Shown here: positions 1-9,667 of the stretch, one piece after another
How the letters are laid out: each line of letters starts with the position of its first letter
How positions within the stretch are numbered: position 1 is the stretch's first letter
Assembly (NCBI GenBank): GCA_943359455.1
Contig: CALRHL010000007.1
Coordinates: 1-42,641 of the forward strand
Direction: 5' to 3'
Length of the DNA: 42,641 nt
Source of the DNA: Candidatus Uhrbacteria bacterium RIFOXYB12_FULL_58_10
GTDB lineage: Bacteria > Patescibacteriota > Patescibacteriia > UBA9934 > GWF2-40-263
Position numbers and translations under genes: made by a program
The notes under the pieces: generated by a model
The model's database searches: none
What the model saw: the letters and a program-made list of their open reading frames with translations, nothing else
What the model was told of the DNA's origin: nothing

Positions 1-164
1 CCATCAACCAAATTCTGCACAAACCCACCATCATCAAACTCTGGCGCAAATTCTGCGCGGTTAAACGCGATAACTTCAGGAAGTTTTGTGTCGTCCTGAC
101 CTAAAAAATCCCACTGATATAAGGACTGCATGGCGATCGTTCGAGCAAGATGACGATTGGACAT
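1..164 (-). CDS. nusB: NusB transcription antitermination protein, N-terminal part (truncated by window edge)
   Basis: Reverse strand reads MSNRHLARTIAMQSLYQWDF..., typical NusB N-terminus; adjacent to rpmF. Confidence 0.8.
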   Translation of the reverse strand, partial: MSNRHLARTIAMQSLYQWDFLGQDDTKLPEVIAFNRAEFAPEFDDGGFVQNLVD

Positions 165-203
165 AAAGAACGAAGGTGAATGACTCAACGACTTAACAAT
201 ACC

Positions 204-236
204 ACAAAAGGCAGAGCTTGCGCTATGCCTTTTTCT
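204..236 (-). terminator. Candidate hairpin terminator overlapping the rpmF stop
   Basis: aaaggca...tgccttt inverted repeat flanked by A/T runs. Confidence 0.45.
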
Positions 237-537
237 TTTCGTCGTGATCCTTTGCGTGATCGTGGCCAGCGTGGTCGTCTTTTGCAACGACAACCTTTGC
301 AGATCCTGCTTTTGCAGAACCAGCCTTAGCAGATGTCCGTTTGACAAGACGTTTAACAGCGCGAGTTGTGTCGATCACGGTTCGGCCGCGGTAAAACCCA
401 CAATTTTTGCACGCGCGATGTGGCAAAACTGGCAGTTTACACTTCAAACATCCAGAAGAAACCGATTCCGCAAGCGCAAAATGCGACGCGCGTCGGCGTT
501 TATGTGAACTTGTCCGTCGATGTCCAGGGAGGCCCAT
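223..537 (-). CDS. rpmF: 50S ribosomal protein L32 with His/Asp/Lys-rich C-terminal extension
   Basis: MGLPGHRRTSSHKRRRASHFAL... with CxxC...CxxC zinc motif (CLKCKLPVLPHRACKNCG); start trimmed from ORF-track 591 to 537. Confidence 0.9.
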   Translation of the reverse strand: MGLPGHRRTSSHKRRRASHFALAESVSSGCLKCKLPVLPHRACKNCGFYRGRTVIDTTRAVKRLVKRTSAKAGSAKAGSAKVVVAKDDHAGHDHAKDHDEKKKA

Positions 538-631
538 ATGAGTTTGAAAATTCGAAGGTTGAAGTTCGAAATTCGAAAGATGGAAATACATTAATTTGAT
601 GCCGGGAGTGTACCAAAATCATTGGAACGGG

Positions 632-3600
632 TCAAGAACCCGTGGAAAGTCCAAGAAAACCAGCAAGCATTGGCAGACGAGGAGCGAGAGGGAGAAGTTT
701 TTGGATATCCGGATTTTCCATGAGGACTTCGAAAGGAGCGCGATTTTCGACCTGTGCGCGAACCATGCCTTCCATGATTCCTGTGCTTAAACGATCACTC
801 AAAATCTGTAGGTGACCACCAGCTGCAGAGAGCGCTTTAAATAGCATGCGCAAATCGTGATTCACGTTTCCTTCACTTTTTTTGAGCACGAGTGCAAGCA
901 CATTTGTGAACACCTCTTTTGCATCACGGGCTCGACTTACGGTTTGTTCAATGTCCGATTTCCATGACTCAACATCTTTCTCTTCTGACAAACCGGAAAG
1001 AATCTCGGCAACACGCGTCGAATTCCCAATTCCTTGTTTAAGCAAAAGCACCTGTACGGTCAGCTCTAAAAAATCTGGATGACCTTCGCCAGCACTTCCA
1101 AGATCGATGAGTGTTGCCTGTTCTTGATTTGCCGTAAGGTTGATCATGATGTTTCCTGCGTGCAAATCGGCATGAAAAACATCTCCGCTCGCAATTTGAT
1201 AAAGCAATTCGATTCCGATCTGCGATTGAATTTCCTCCAGATTGAATTTTGCGTATTGCTTCTCGATCGCAGGAGCAGCGGCACCATACAATCGATGCAA
1301 CTTCTCGCGAATTTTCTCCTGTGTTTTCTGAATTTCCTCACGTGTTCCTTTTCCTGTCTCTTGCAAACGACGAATATCCTCAAGAGTCAGTCCGTGCACA
1401 AACTCTTCCATGATCAATTGCATCGGACGACGCGGATTCGTTTCCTTTGTGTGGAGCGCGAGAATTTCTGGGACACGCAAAACAAGATCTTTACCACCGA
1501 CTCGCAAACTCGCTCCGCGTTCACGAAGAGATTCAGACATTTTCTTCGAAGCACTCGCTTCAAATCCAAAATCCATTTCGCGTTCAACAGCCTTTTCTAC
1601 TTCTTGAACGAGCCACTCTGGCACATCATACTCAAAATCACGCAATCGAGTCACCACGGCACTCAACACACGCATGTCTTCTCGAAAATTTCTTGTAATA
1701 TTTGGACGCTGAACTTTTAATGCAAGATCCTTTCCATCAACCGTCCGCGCCAAATGCACCTGCTTAATCGATGCACTTCCAAGCAAGGCGCCAACTTCTG
1801 CGATCACTGGTCTCCCTTCCTCTGCGTCATACCACCCAGCCGCCCGAACATAGCTAAACACTCCTTGCTTATCAAACGGCTGTGCCCCATCTTTTAGCTT
1901 GGATAATTCCTGTCGCGTGTTCTCATCTAAAATATCTGGCTGTTCCGCAAGAACCTGCCCTGTTTTTACTCCAACGACACCAACCTGTTCAAGCAAAAGC
2001 CGCATCGCCTCACCGGAGGAAAATTTCTTTCCATGAAGTTTAAATTCACGCAACCGCTCGGACATGGAACAAAACAATTCAACACGCCGCGCCGGAGAAT
2101 ACTGACAAAAAACTTCCTTAAAAATAATGGTGAACGTTTTTTTCCATTCCGGATCTTCAAATGCGTCTTCAAACGCAACTTCAGAAAACTGTGTCACAAA
2201 ATCATTCAAGACAATTTCGTTTGATATAACGTTACGATCCGAAATAAACGGTTCGGTCTGAAACAACCCGCCTTCTCCAAGCAACGCGGAATAAAAAACC
2301 GTGCGACGTTCCTCACTCGACAGTGCCCAAAACGCTCGTACTTTTTCCTGTTCATTTACCTGAAACGTCTTCCCTTCCAAATAGCGATCTTGTGGCATCA
2401 CCCCACCAAAAAACCAAAGCAGAACATCTTTTCGCGTATGACGATCCGTAAACAGGGCAAGATAATCTTTCATTGTTTCTGACGCGGAAAAAGTATTTTT
2501 CTCAACGGAATCTGGATCGACAGACGGATGTCGCTCGTGATACGTGAAGGTAAGCTTCTGCAATCGATCTGTTTGCTCACTTGTCGTTGCAATATCCGTC
2601 ACGAGTGTTCGCAACACAGAATCTCGATGATGACTTGGTTCTGGAAAATGCTCAAGGACACGTTCGAGGACTTTATCAAACGCCTGTTCATTCATCGTCA
2701 CACGCATCTCTCTCGTCATCGACGTATGTGTCTGCTCAAAATGTTCACGTCGCTTGCGATATTCATCCTTCAACAAATCCATTTCGAGTTCTGACGCGAT
2801 ACGTTCGTACAGAGCGCGTGTCGCCGGTGAAAAACTTTCTGTGAAAGAAAAAATTAAATCTGTAAACTGGCGCTTTTCCTCAATCGTAAATCCATGCACC
2901 GCTGAATCAAGTCCACGCACACGCGCGAGTGGATACTCTCTCATATACCCCCCCTCAAGAACCGTTGGATCAACGACTCCAAACACCTCCTGTAATTTTA
3001 CCGTCCGAACGGTAAGATGTATCCCTTCTTCCAACAATCGTTCTTTGGAAAAAGTCGCGCGCAACCATCGATCCAGTTGCACATGCGCCGCATTTTCAAG
3101 AAAAAAATCTCGAAACGCGTTTGCCTCTGGCGCAAATCGTAAAACATCCTTTGTAAACCCCTGCACATCCTGACTCACAAACTCCCCATTCACCGCCCGC
3201 GTTGCCATTATTTCAAAGCGCGGATTGAGCGCGGCACACATGAGCCGCGCTGCGTTCGAAGGGATCGTTGAAACCGCTCGACCTTGCTCGTCTTTTGCTT
3301 GATCGGTAAATACATACAGATCTTGCGCGGATTGATAGTTTTTTGAAACTTCCTCAAACGACATCCGTTCTTCAAGATGCCAAAGGTCGAATTCGTGCAG
3401 CATTGGTTCTGGTCCGTTCTCTAATCCTTTTTCTTTTTTCACCTGAGTTTGCCATGATGAATCGTAAGCGCCTCCTTCCATGTAATGCTCTCGCACGTAC
3501 TGATTCATGCGACCATGTGCCTGGTTGATCTCACATCCTTTTCCGAATAAAGCATCCATCCGTTCGAGGAGGCGATACGCGACCTCTGGTGTTTTGTTTA

Positions 3601-4879
3601 CGTTCGAATAATACGCATATCGCATGAAGTCCTTGTACGGCCCGTCTCCAAGTGAGGAAAGATTGTTAATCGCACCCGGGTCATGTACGGCACGATCGAC
3701 TTCTGTAGAAACGGGTTCAATGATCTGGTCCCAGGCCCAAGCATTCAGTGCTTCGCGAAATGATTTTAGTCCATCCAACTGGACTGTTCCGTACCGATTG
3801 ACAACACGTTGTCTTTCATTTTCTTTTCGAGCGTTTTCAATTAATTTTTCTAATGATCCATCTTGTTTATCTGTACGACCATCGAGTTCACGTAATACTG
3901 CCTGTCCATTGTCTGAGCGCCAATCATATTCACGTCCAGGAAATAAGATTTTGAGTTCTGAAATAAAATCCCTAAATGCCAACTGTACTCGAACATCCTG
4001 AAATGGGTTCAAATGATGAAATGCGGTTGTTAATCGAACAGAATGATCACTCCATCTTTTTTTCAGTGCATCCTTATTTGTCGTAAGCTCTTGCAAAAAT
4101 GTCGTCCATGACGCAACACCATTATCTAGAAAAAAACGACCGAATACTTCAAAGGAATCATTTGCAACAGAAATAACAGCTCGACCTTTTTCATCAAAAG
4201 CCGAATTCAATCGATGCCACTCCAAATGTGCAATCGCATCGCGTTGTTCTTGTGTTCGTCTTGGATCGTTCCAGTGTTTCTCATTGAGTGCAACACCCGC
4301 ACGAAGCGTCGGAAGCAAACGAGCGAGTTCTTCTCTATCTGTATAACAGTATGTCTGGAAAACCGAATCTGGAACACCGAACCCGTTCAAAAAAAGAATG
4401 GCAACTTTTTCACTTTCGCGAAATCCTGCTTTTGGCAGTTCCTCATATTGAGAAGCGGTTGGATCATCCATGCGATACATCAAATCCTCAAAGCGCTCCG
4501 ATGTTGCTACCAAAAGTGCGAAAATCGGAAAATCTTTTGCGAGATCAGGATGGGACTGAATCCACTGACGCATCTCAACGAGCACATTTGCAGACTGACT
4601 CACACTGTCTGAACGGAGCCGCATTTCCCAATTCGGAGACTGTCCTAAGTCGGGCTGACTCGCAAGGACAAAAGTGAGCTGTTCACGTAACCGACTCCAC
4701 GCCATCTGAACAATCTCGAGAGTTAATTCATTATCCGTCACCCGAAATCCAGGCTCTCGCAACGCATCAACATCCTTCTCACCATGAAACCAACCCGACG
4801 TAAAATCTGTCTGTCGGGCAGTTTCCTTTCCGAGGATACGTTGAAACAACAAGTTTGATTGTTCAGAATTATAAGACAT
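632..4879 (-). CDS. Large protein with C-terminal UbiB/ABC1 (AarF) atypical kinase domain
   Basis: KTGQVLAEQPD (KxGQ), LGSASIKQVHLA, LALKVQRP, GDVFHADLHAGNI, LIDLGSAG motifs in C-terminal third; long N-terminal region without recognised domain. Confidence 0.8.
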   Translation of the reverse strand: MSYNSEQSNLLFQRILGKETARQTDFTSGWFHGEKDVDALREPGFRVTDNELTLEIVQMAWSRLREQLTFVLASQPDLGQSPNWEMRLRSDSVSQSANVLVEMRQWIQSHPDLAKDFPIFALLVATSERFEDLMYRMDDPTASQYEELPKAGFRESEKVAILFLNGFGVPDSVFQTYCYTDREELARLLPTLRAGVALNEKHWNDPRRTQEQRDAIAHLEWHRLNSAFDEKGRAVISVANDSFEVFGRFFLDNGVASWTTFLQELTTNKDALKKRWSDHSVRLTTAFHHLNPFQDVRVQLAFRDFISELKILFPGREYDWRSDNGQAVLRELDGRTDKQDGSLEKLIENARKENERQRVVNRYGTVQLDGLKSFREALNAWAWDQIIEPVSTEVDRAVHDPGAINNLSSLGDGPYKDFMRYAYYSNVNKTPEVAYRLLERMDALFGKGCEINQAHGRMNQYVREHYMEGGAYDSSWQTQVKKEKGLENGPEPMLHEFDLWHLEERMSFEEVSKNYQSAQDLYVFTDQAKDEQGRAVSTIPSNAARLMCAALNPRFEIMATRAVNGEFVSQDVQGFTKDVLRFAPEANAFRDFFLENAAHVQLDRWLRATFSKERLLEEGIHLTVRTVKLQEVFGVVDPTVLEGGYMREYPLARVRGLDSAVHGFTIEEKRQFTDLIFSFTESFSPATRALYERIASELEMDLLKDEYRKRREHFEQTHTSMTREMRVTMNEQAFDKVLERVLEHFPEPSHHRDSVLRTLVTDIATTSEQTDRLQKLTFTYHERHPSVDPDSVEKNTFSASETMKDYLALFTDRHTRKDVLLWFFGGVMPQDRYLEGKTFQVNEQEKVRAFWALSSEERRTVFYSALLGEGGLFQTEPFISDRNVISNEIVLNDFVTQFSEVAFEDAFEDPEWKKTFTIIFKEVFCQYSPARRVELFCSMSERLREFKLHGKKFSSGEAMRLLLEQVGVVGVKTGQVLAEQPDILDENTRQELSKLKDGAQPFDKQGVFSYVRAAGWYDAEEGRPVIAEVGALLGSASIKQVHLARTVDGKDLALKVQRPNITRNFREDMRVLSAVVTRLRDFEYDVPEWLVQEVEKAVEREMDFGFEASASKKMSESLRERGASLRVGGKDLVLRVPEILALHTKETNPRRPMQLIMEEFVHGLTLEDIRRLQETGKGTREEIQKTQEKIREKLHRLYGAAAPAIEKQYAKFNLEEIQSQIGIELLYQIASGDVFHADLHAGNIMINLTANQEQATLIDLGSAGEGHPDFLELTVQVLLLKQGIGNSTRVAEILSGLSEEKDVESWKSDIEQTVSRARDAKEVFTNVLALVLKKSEGNVNHDLRMLFKALSAAGGHLQILSDRLSTGIMEGMVRAQVENRAPFEVLMENPDIQKLLPLAPRLPMLAGFLGLSTGS

Positions 4880-7565
4880 ACAAGTCTGTTGGTTGTATCG
4901 TCGTTGATGTTATGACTCTTAGCTCACCTGCATGATCCGCAAAATATCTCGCAAACATTTCAGATGCGAGAAATTCAACGGCACGATTCAATTGATCAGC
5001 ATCCTTTCGATCTCTCTGTTGTTTTTCCCACTCGCTTCGTTGTCGATGATATTCTTGTTCTCGGATTTCATACTCCTCATGCCCTGGATTCATCCATCGC
5101 ATGCCAAGATTCACTGCGCGGGCATGGAGTTGCTGAAACCAATTTTGGTCTGGATCAGAAGATTGCCGCGCTTCGCTCGCAATGACAGGACTGTCAGATT
5201 TTTTCTTCGATTCAAAAAACTCTTCTGCGGACGTCTCACGCAATCCTAAACGAATCCACTGTTCAAACAATTTCTTCTTTGCCTGAAACAATGTGTCATG
5301 TGCATTTGAAATCGTCGTCAAATGTGGAATGTTTGCCATCTCTCGAATGAGGATTAACCGTTTTCCAATTTCTGATACATCGATTGTCTCCAGAGATTCG
5401 AGAAAAACTGTGCTGATCTGTGTCGCAACTTCATCACGCGTGATGTGTGTTCGTTCACTGTGTTTCTGAATATCCTCAGGCAACCCCGCATTGCGCGCTT
5501 CCTCTAAAATAGGCAGATGTCGATACAGTTCGATCATTTCCTTCCACACTGCTTTCGGAAACTCCGTAGGTTTTTGCTGAAAAAAAAGTTCGTTTATTTT
5601 TGATGATAACAGCCATTCAGCCTCCTCTGACCTTCCTGCCTGTTTTAGAAAAAGATCGCGAGCAACTGCACGAAGTTCGAATAACTGACCGTGATCCTGC
5701 TCCTCTTGACGAATAAATTCAGATTCTGAGGCCAACCACACGGTGTGAAGTTTTGGAACATGCCTGGTCTGTCTTGGTTCAGAATAGGTCACGGAATTCC
5801 CAAGAACAGAACGAGCAATCGGTCGCAAATCAAATGCAGGAATTTTATCTTCAATCGCTTTTCCTCGCAAAGCCATTTCTTCCTCGTTTCGGGCGATATG
5901 AATGTATTGTCCATTTCCGATAATTTTTGCGAGCACCATGAGGACATACTCGCGTTTGTTTTTCGGAGCAATTCCATCCATCGACAAATTATCCCAAAAA
6001 AGCTTTGAGGCTTTCGTCGTTCCCTCAATGATTTCTTGTAATGATTGAATGGGTTGTTCCGAAGGCGTGAGAGGAATGAGCGACGACTCTTCATGCAGAA
6101 CATCGTTTAATTTTTTCATCAGCTCTTTTTGTCGATCAGAATCCAGTGGTGTTACTGTTGGAAGATTATCTTCATTAAGTGTCCTTAAGTGATTTTTTAC
6201 CATTCCATGTACACGTGTATTCTTACCTTGGTACTCATTTGTTATAAACGGTTTAAAAGACCAAATGGAAACATCCGACGATCGTTTACTTTTGGAAATA
6301 AACGCATTCGCCGCGTAAACGAGTGCCTTCGACAACCCAAGACTCCCTGTCTGTAATTCCTGTAGAGCAGCGATCGTCCACGATTCTGAATCCAAAAAGA
6401 CCGTATACGCCTTCATCGCGAGCTCTGCATCTTGGTACGTGGCGCGTGGGTTATCTTTCAAAGATTGAATGATCGCATCCCAATCTTCGGTTGTGCGTGC
6501 TTCGTCCAGTTTTTTTAACAGTTCTTCTCGACAAAATTCACGAGCTTCTCCCACAGACAACTCCCCGAGCGGTTCTAGTATCACCTCAGCAGAAAACCAT
6601 ACGCGTTCCGGACGCTGAAATTCGCCTTCAAGGGCTTTAACACGATTTTCAGAAATAGGGTGTTTTCCAAAAAAATGTGAGATGAGTTTATCTTCTTTGT
6701 TTTTTGAAAGCGTTTCGAGTGCTTGATACAGCTCAATCGCCGCGCGTGGATTGTATCCTGCTCGATCCGCCGCTTCCATTCCCGCAAGATCTGAGTCGTA
6801 CTCAAAACGTTTCGAGATATTTAGATCTGTTGGTGGTTTATCAAGATCGTATTCAGGTTGGATCACATGCTGAAGTTCGTGACCGAGTAATCCAGCGAGA
6901 TGATCTTTCGATATTCCTTCTTTTCCCATCTTTTTTAAAATCAAATCGAGCCTCGACACAAGTCCAGAATGAACAAAGATACGAACAGGATCGTTTGACG
7001 GGGTCGAATACAACTCTCCTTCTTTATCAACCTGAAAAATAAACGCGTTCAGTTCCGGCGATCGAGTAATTTCTAAAACGACCGGACGGCGAAATCCCAT
7101 TTCACGTGCAACGTCTTGGAGAACTTCATTCATTTCGCGGAACAGTTCTGACGATTCTTTTTCACGATCGGACATGAGTTCTTCCATTCCATCGACATAT
7201 TCTCTCAGTCCGCGAGACCTGATATCCTTCACAAATTTCTGCGTTTCCTTTCGTGCTTCCAAAAATGCCTTCCGTTCTAGAACGTCCTGATCGCCCATCA
7301 GTAACCGCTCCCGGTCGATTTCGGTCAGCAATTGCACAACATGTTCGTCCTCCACCCCAAGATCTTTCGCAGATAATTTTATTTCCTTTCCTTCCTCCGC
7401 TCGATTCATGGATTGAAATGCCCGTGACGCAATCTCAAACAATTCTGGCTTTGTAAACGAAATGCGATGCAGTAACTCAAGCGATCGCGTCGAACGCAAA
7501 AGCCGCACCTCCGGCCGAGCGCGATACTGCTCCTGTTGTTGGATACGTTCAACGAGAGTGGACAT
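4869..7565 (-). CDS. M48-type zinc metalloprotease domain in a large protein
   Basis: LLGHELQHVIQ (HExxH) and downstream FEYDSDLAGMEAADRAGY; ATG at 7565 preferred over upstream extension; overlaps the UbiB-like start by 11 nt. Confidence 0.75.
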   Translation of the reverse strand: MSTLVERIQQQEQYRARPEVRLLRSTRSLELLHRISFTKPELFEIASRAFQSMNRAEEGKEIKLSAKDLGVEDEHVVQLLTEIDRERLLMGDQDVLERKAFLEARKETQKFVKDIRSRGLREYVDGMEELMSDREKESSELFREMNEVLQDVAREMGFRRPVVLEITRSPELNAFIFQVDKEGELYSTPSNDPVRIFVHSGLVSRLDLILKKMGKEGISKDHLAGLLGHELQHVIQPEYDLDKPPTDLNISKRFEYDSDLAGMEAADRAGYNPRAAIELYQALETLSKNKEDKLISHFFGKHPISENRVKALEGEFQRPERVWFSAEVILEPLGELSVGEAREFCREELLKKLDEARTTEDWDAIIQSLKDNPRATYQDAELAMKAYTVFLDSESWTIAALQELQTGSLGLSKALVYAANAFISKSKRSSDVSIWSFKPFITNEYQGKNTRVHGMVKNHLRTLNEDNLPTVTPLDSDRQKELMKKLNDVLHEESSLIPLTPSEQPIQSLQEIIEGTTKASKLFWDNLSMDGIAPKNKREYVLMVLAKIIGNGQYIHIARNEEEMALRGKAIEDKIPAFDLRPIARSVLGNSVTYSEPRQTRHVPKLHTVWLASESEFIRQEEQDHGQLFELRAVARDLFLKQAGRSEEAEWLLSSKINELFFQQKPTEFPKAVWKEMIELYRHLPILEEARNAGLPEDIQKHSERTHITRDEVATQISTVFLESLETIDVSEIGKRLILIREMANIPHLTTISNAHDTLFQAKKKLFEQWIRLGLRETSAEEFFESKKKSDSPVIASEARQSSDPDQNWFQQLHARAVNLGMRWMNPGHEEYEIREQEYHRQRSEWEKQQRDRKDADQLNRAVEFLASEMFARYFADHAGELRVITSTTIQPTDLYVL

Positions 7566-7764
7566 AGTTCGACTTCGCTCACTACAAGTAATTCGACTGT
7601 AGTATATCAAAACCATCACAAGTCGTCTTGACTTTCTCACCCCTACATGGTTTTCTATAGCTGCAACCAACTTCCTGCCACACTTCCTCATCGTGTTCTT
7701 TCAATCCCCTGTTACGAAACCCCACCTCGGAGAACTTTAACCATGGTTGTCAAAGAGAGGCTAC

Positions 7765-8568
7765 ATGGACCCTTCCATCGATTGGAAGAGAGTCCGCGGG
7801 GCACTCTTCCAAAAATCGCATCGTGAATCGTTCGCCGAAGCGCGGGTGCTGGAGGTACTTGATGTACTTCCAAAAATCATTGCTCTGTGCGGAAATTACT
7901 CTCAAAGCCGGAAAATGGCGGTACGAATTGGGCAGACGCTACTCGCACAAGAACGTCCTGAAATAATCGTGCCGACCTGTCCGGCCTATCCACACCGTGG
8001 TGGGCATTACCATCGGATATGGACTCTTGGAAGCGGAGTATCGCTGTTAACGCGATTGCACATCCCACTGCTCGAACAGCTCGTCACGTTGATCCCATCG
8101 CTTCGAGTCACCATTCTCATCGCTGACACGGAAGCGGAAGATCGCGTCATACGGAAAGCAACTGGTCTCACGCGTGAAGCATTTATCGCTCGAGTCCACA
8201 GTACGGAGGCGGCAACACAGGCATGTGTTAAAGCAAATGGATGGGATGTCAAACTGCTCACACATTTTATGCCGACCTTCTTTCAAGATCGTCAGCAGAC
8301 CATGCAGTGGATCGTGTCAAAAAAGGAGTTCCATCCGCAAATCCGCGCAGACACCGAAACTCGTCGGCCATTCTACAAACTGTATTATCCGAACGGATCG
8401 TTCCATCGGATGATGGATAGGACGATCAAGGTGGCAGCTGACTACATGGTCCTTGGTTGTGAGGCCGCGAAGCGAAATATCATCATCGTAAACCACACGA
8501 CGACGAGCCTCGCCTGGTACTTGCGTACCGAAGCTGCCTTTCTTCATAACCCAATCCGAGCATACTGA
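7765..8568 (+). CDS. Hypothetical protein (GC-richer orphan)
   Basis: Open frame MDPSIDWKRVRGALFQ...; ATG 7765 preceded by aaagagagg SD. Confidence 0.7.
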   Translation: MDPSIDWKRVRGALFQKSHRESFAEARVLEVLDVLPKIIALCGNYSQSRKMAVRIGQTLLAQERPEIIVPTCPAYPHRGGHYHRIWTLGSGVSLLTRLHIPLLEQLVTLIPSLRVTILIADTEAEDRVIRKATGLTREAFIARVHSTEAATQACVKANGWDVKLLTHFMPTFFQDRQQTMQWIVSKKEFHPQIRADTETRRPFYKLYYPNGSFHRMMDRTIKVAADYMVLGCEAAKRNIIIVNHTTTSLAWYLRTEAAFLHNPIRAY

Positions 8569-8597
8569 CCGAAGGTAGTCACTTCGGTCATTTTTTT
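8567..8597 (+). terminator. Rho-independent terminator
   Basis: gaccgaag-N7-cttcggtc followed by a-ttttttt. Confidence 0.85.
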
Positions 8598-9631
8598 ATG
8601 AAAACCTCTGGAAAAACTTTTTCACAAAAACCATCAAACGAATCGAGCATCCATTCAATACGCTGTGCATGCCGTTCATACAAATCCAGATGACTGTCGA
8701 TTCCATACACTAAATAACGAGCCTCGATCCAATCCATGTGAAACAACTGTGTTCGATATACGTTTACTCCTTCTACAAAGGTTTCAAATGAGAGTGGGAT
8801 GTGCCGTTGATATTCTTGAAGAAACGTGCGACCTAATTCGAAATTTTTTTCAGAAAGTCCGTTGTCGAAACAATTGATAATCAGACTACGAGCAAGCTCA
8901 TAACAACTCGGACCGATACATGTTTTTTCCAGATCATACACATCCGTGATTGATTTTCGATTATCCATAAACAAATTATTATAGATAAAATCCCCATGCA
9001 GCAGACTATCGTAAGGAGCTTGGATTTGATACGCCATTTTTGTGTTTGTTTGAACAAAACGAACTTTACGCGACAATATTTCCGCCATACGCTTTTCAAG
9101 ATCGGACAGAGGATCACGACGTAAAAATACTTGTTCAAGTTCGATATATTCCATCATGAATTTTCGTCGATCCCACAATTGGAGCGGTTGAAAATGACGA
9201 TCCTCAAATACACGACCTGCAACATGAAATTTTCCAAGTAAATCACCAAGCTGACGCGCAAATGAAATATCAATATCTGAAAATGCTGGAGTTCGACGGT
9301 CGGTAATGAATGGGAAGAGCGAGATCCAGTGGCCGTTTAACCAAAAAGCTGATCTGCCGAATCGGTCGCGGATCGGAATCAAGACAGGGAGATCATGATG
9401 AGCAAAAAATTCTTCCGCGTGTTTAATCTCATGAACGATCGTGCTGATTTTATTGCGGTATTGTTTTAAAAAAAAAGTTCCACATTCTGTTTCGAGACGA
9501 TAGTTGTGACACATGAACCCACCGTACACAAACGAAAGGTCGAGCACCCTTCCAAAATCGAAATACAATCTCAGCCGATCAGCAAGTTCGGCCGAATCCA
9601 CATGAGGGCGGAGTGGGTGTGAATCTTTCAT
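8588..9631 (-). CDS. Phosphotransferase/kinase of the APH/CotS/homoserine kinase II type
   Basis: FFLKQYRN, LLHGDFIYNNLFMD, ITDVYDLEKTCIGPSCYELARSL motifs. Confidence 0.65.
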   Translation of the reverse strand: MKDSHPLRPHVDSAELADRLRLYFDFGRVLDLSFVYGGFMCHNYRLETECGTFFLKQYRNKISTIVHEIKHAEEFFAHHDLPVLIPIRDRFGRSAFWLNGHWISLFPFITDRRTPAFSDIDISFARQLGDLLGKFHVAGRVFEDRHFQPLQLWDRRKFMMEYIELEQVFLRRDPLSDLEKRMAEILSRKVRFVQTNTKMAYQIQAPYDSLLHGDFIYNNLFMDNRKSITDVYDLEKTCIGPSCYELARSLIINCFDNGLSEKNFELGRTFLQEYQRHIPLSFETFVEGVNVYRTQLFHMDWIEARYLVYGIDSHLDLYERHAQRIEWMLDSFDGFCEKVFPEVFIKK

Positions 9632-9636
9632 ACAAG

Positions 9637-9664
9637 AAAAGTCACAGGTTTCCCTGTGACTTTT
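9637..9664 (-). terminator. Terminator hairpin downstream of gyrA
   Basis: Perfect 12-bp stem aaaagtcacagg/cctgtgactttt with 4-nt loop. Confidence 0.85.
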
Positions 9665-9667
9665 GTA

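Noticed and set aside
1079-1720. 213-aa plus-strand ORF in the UbiB-like gene
   Set aside because: Antisense shadow ORF inside a recognisable kinase domain on the other strand.
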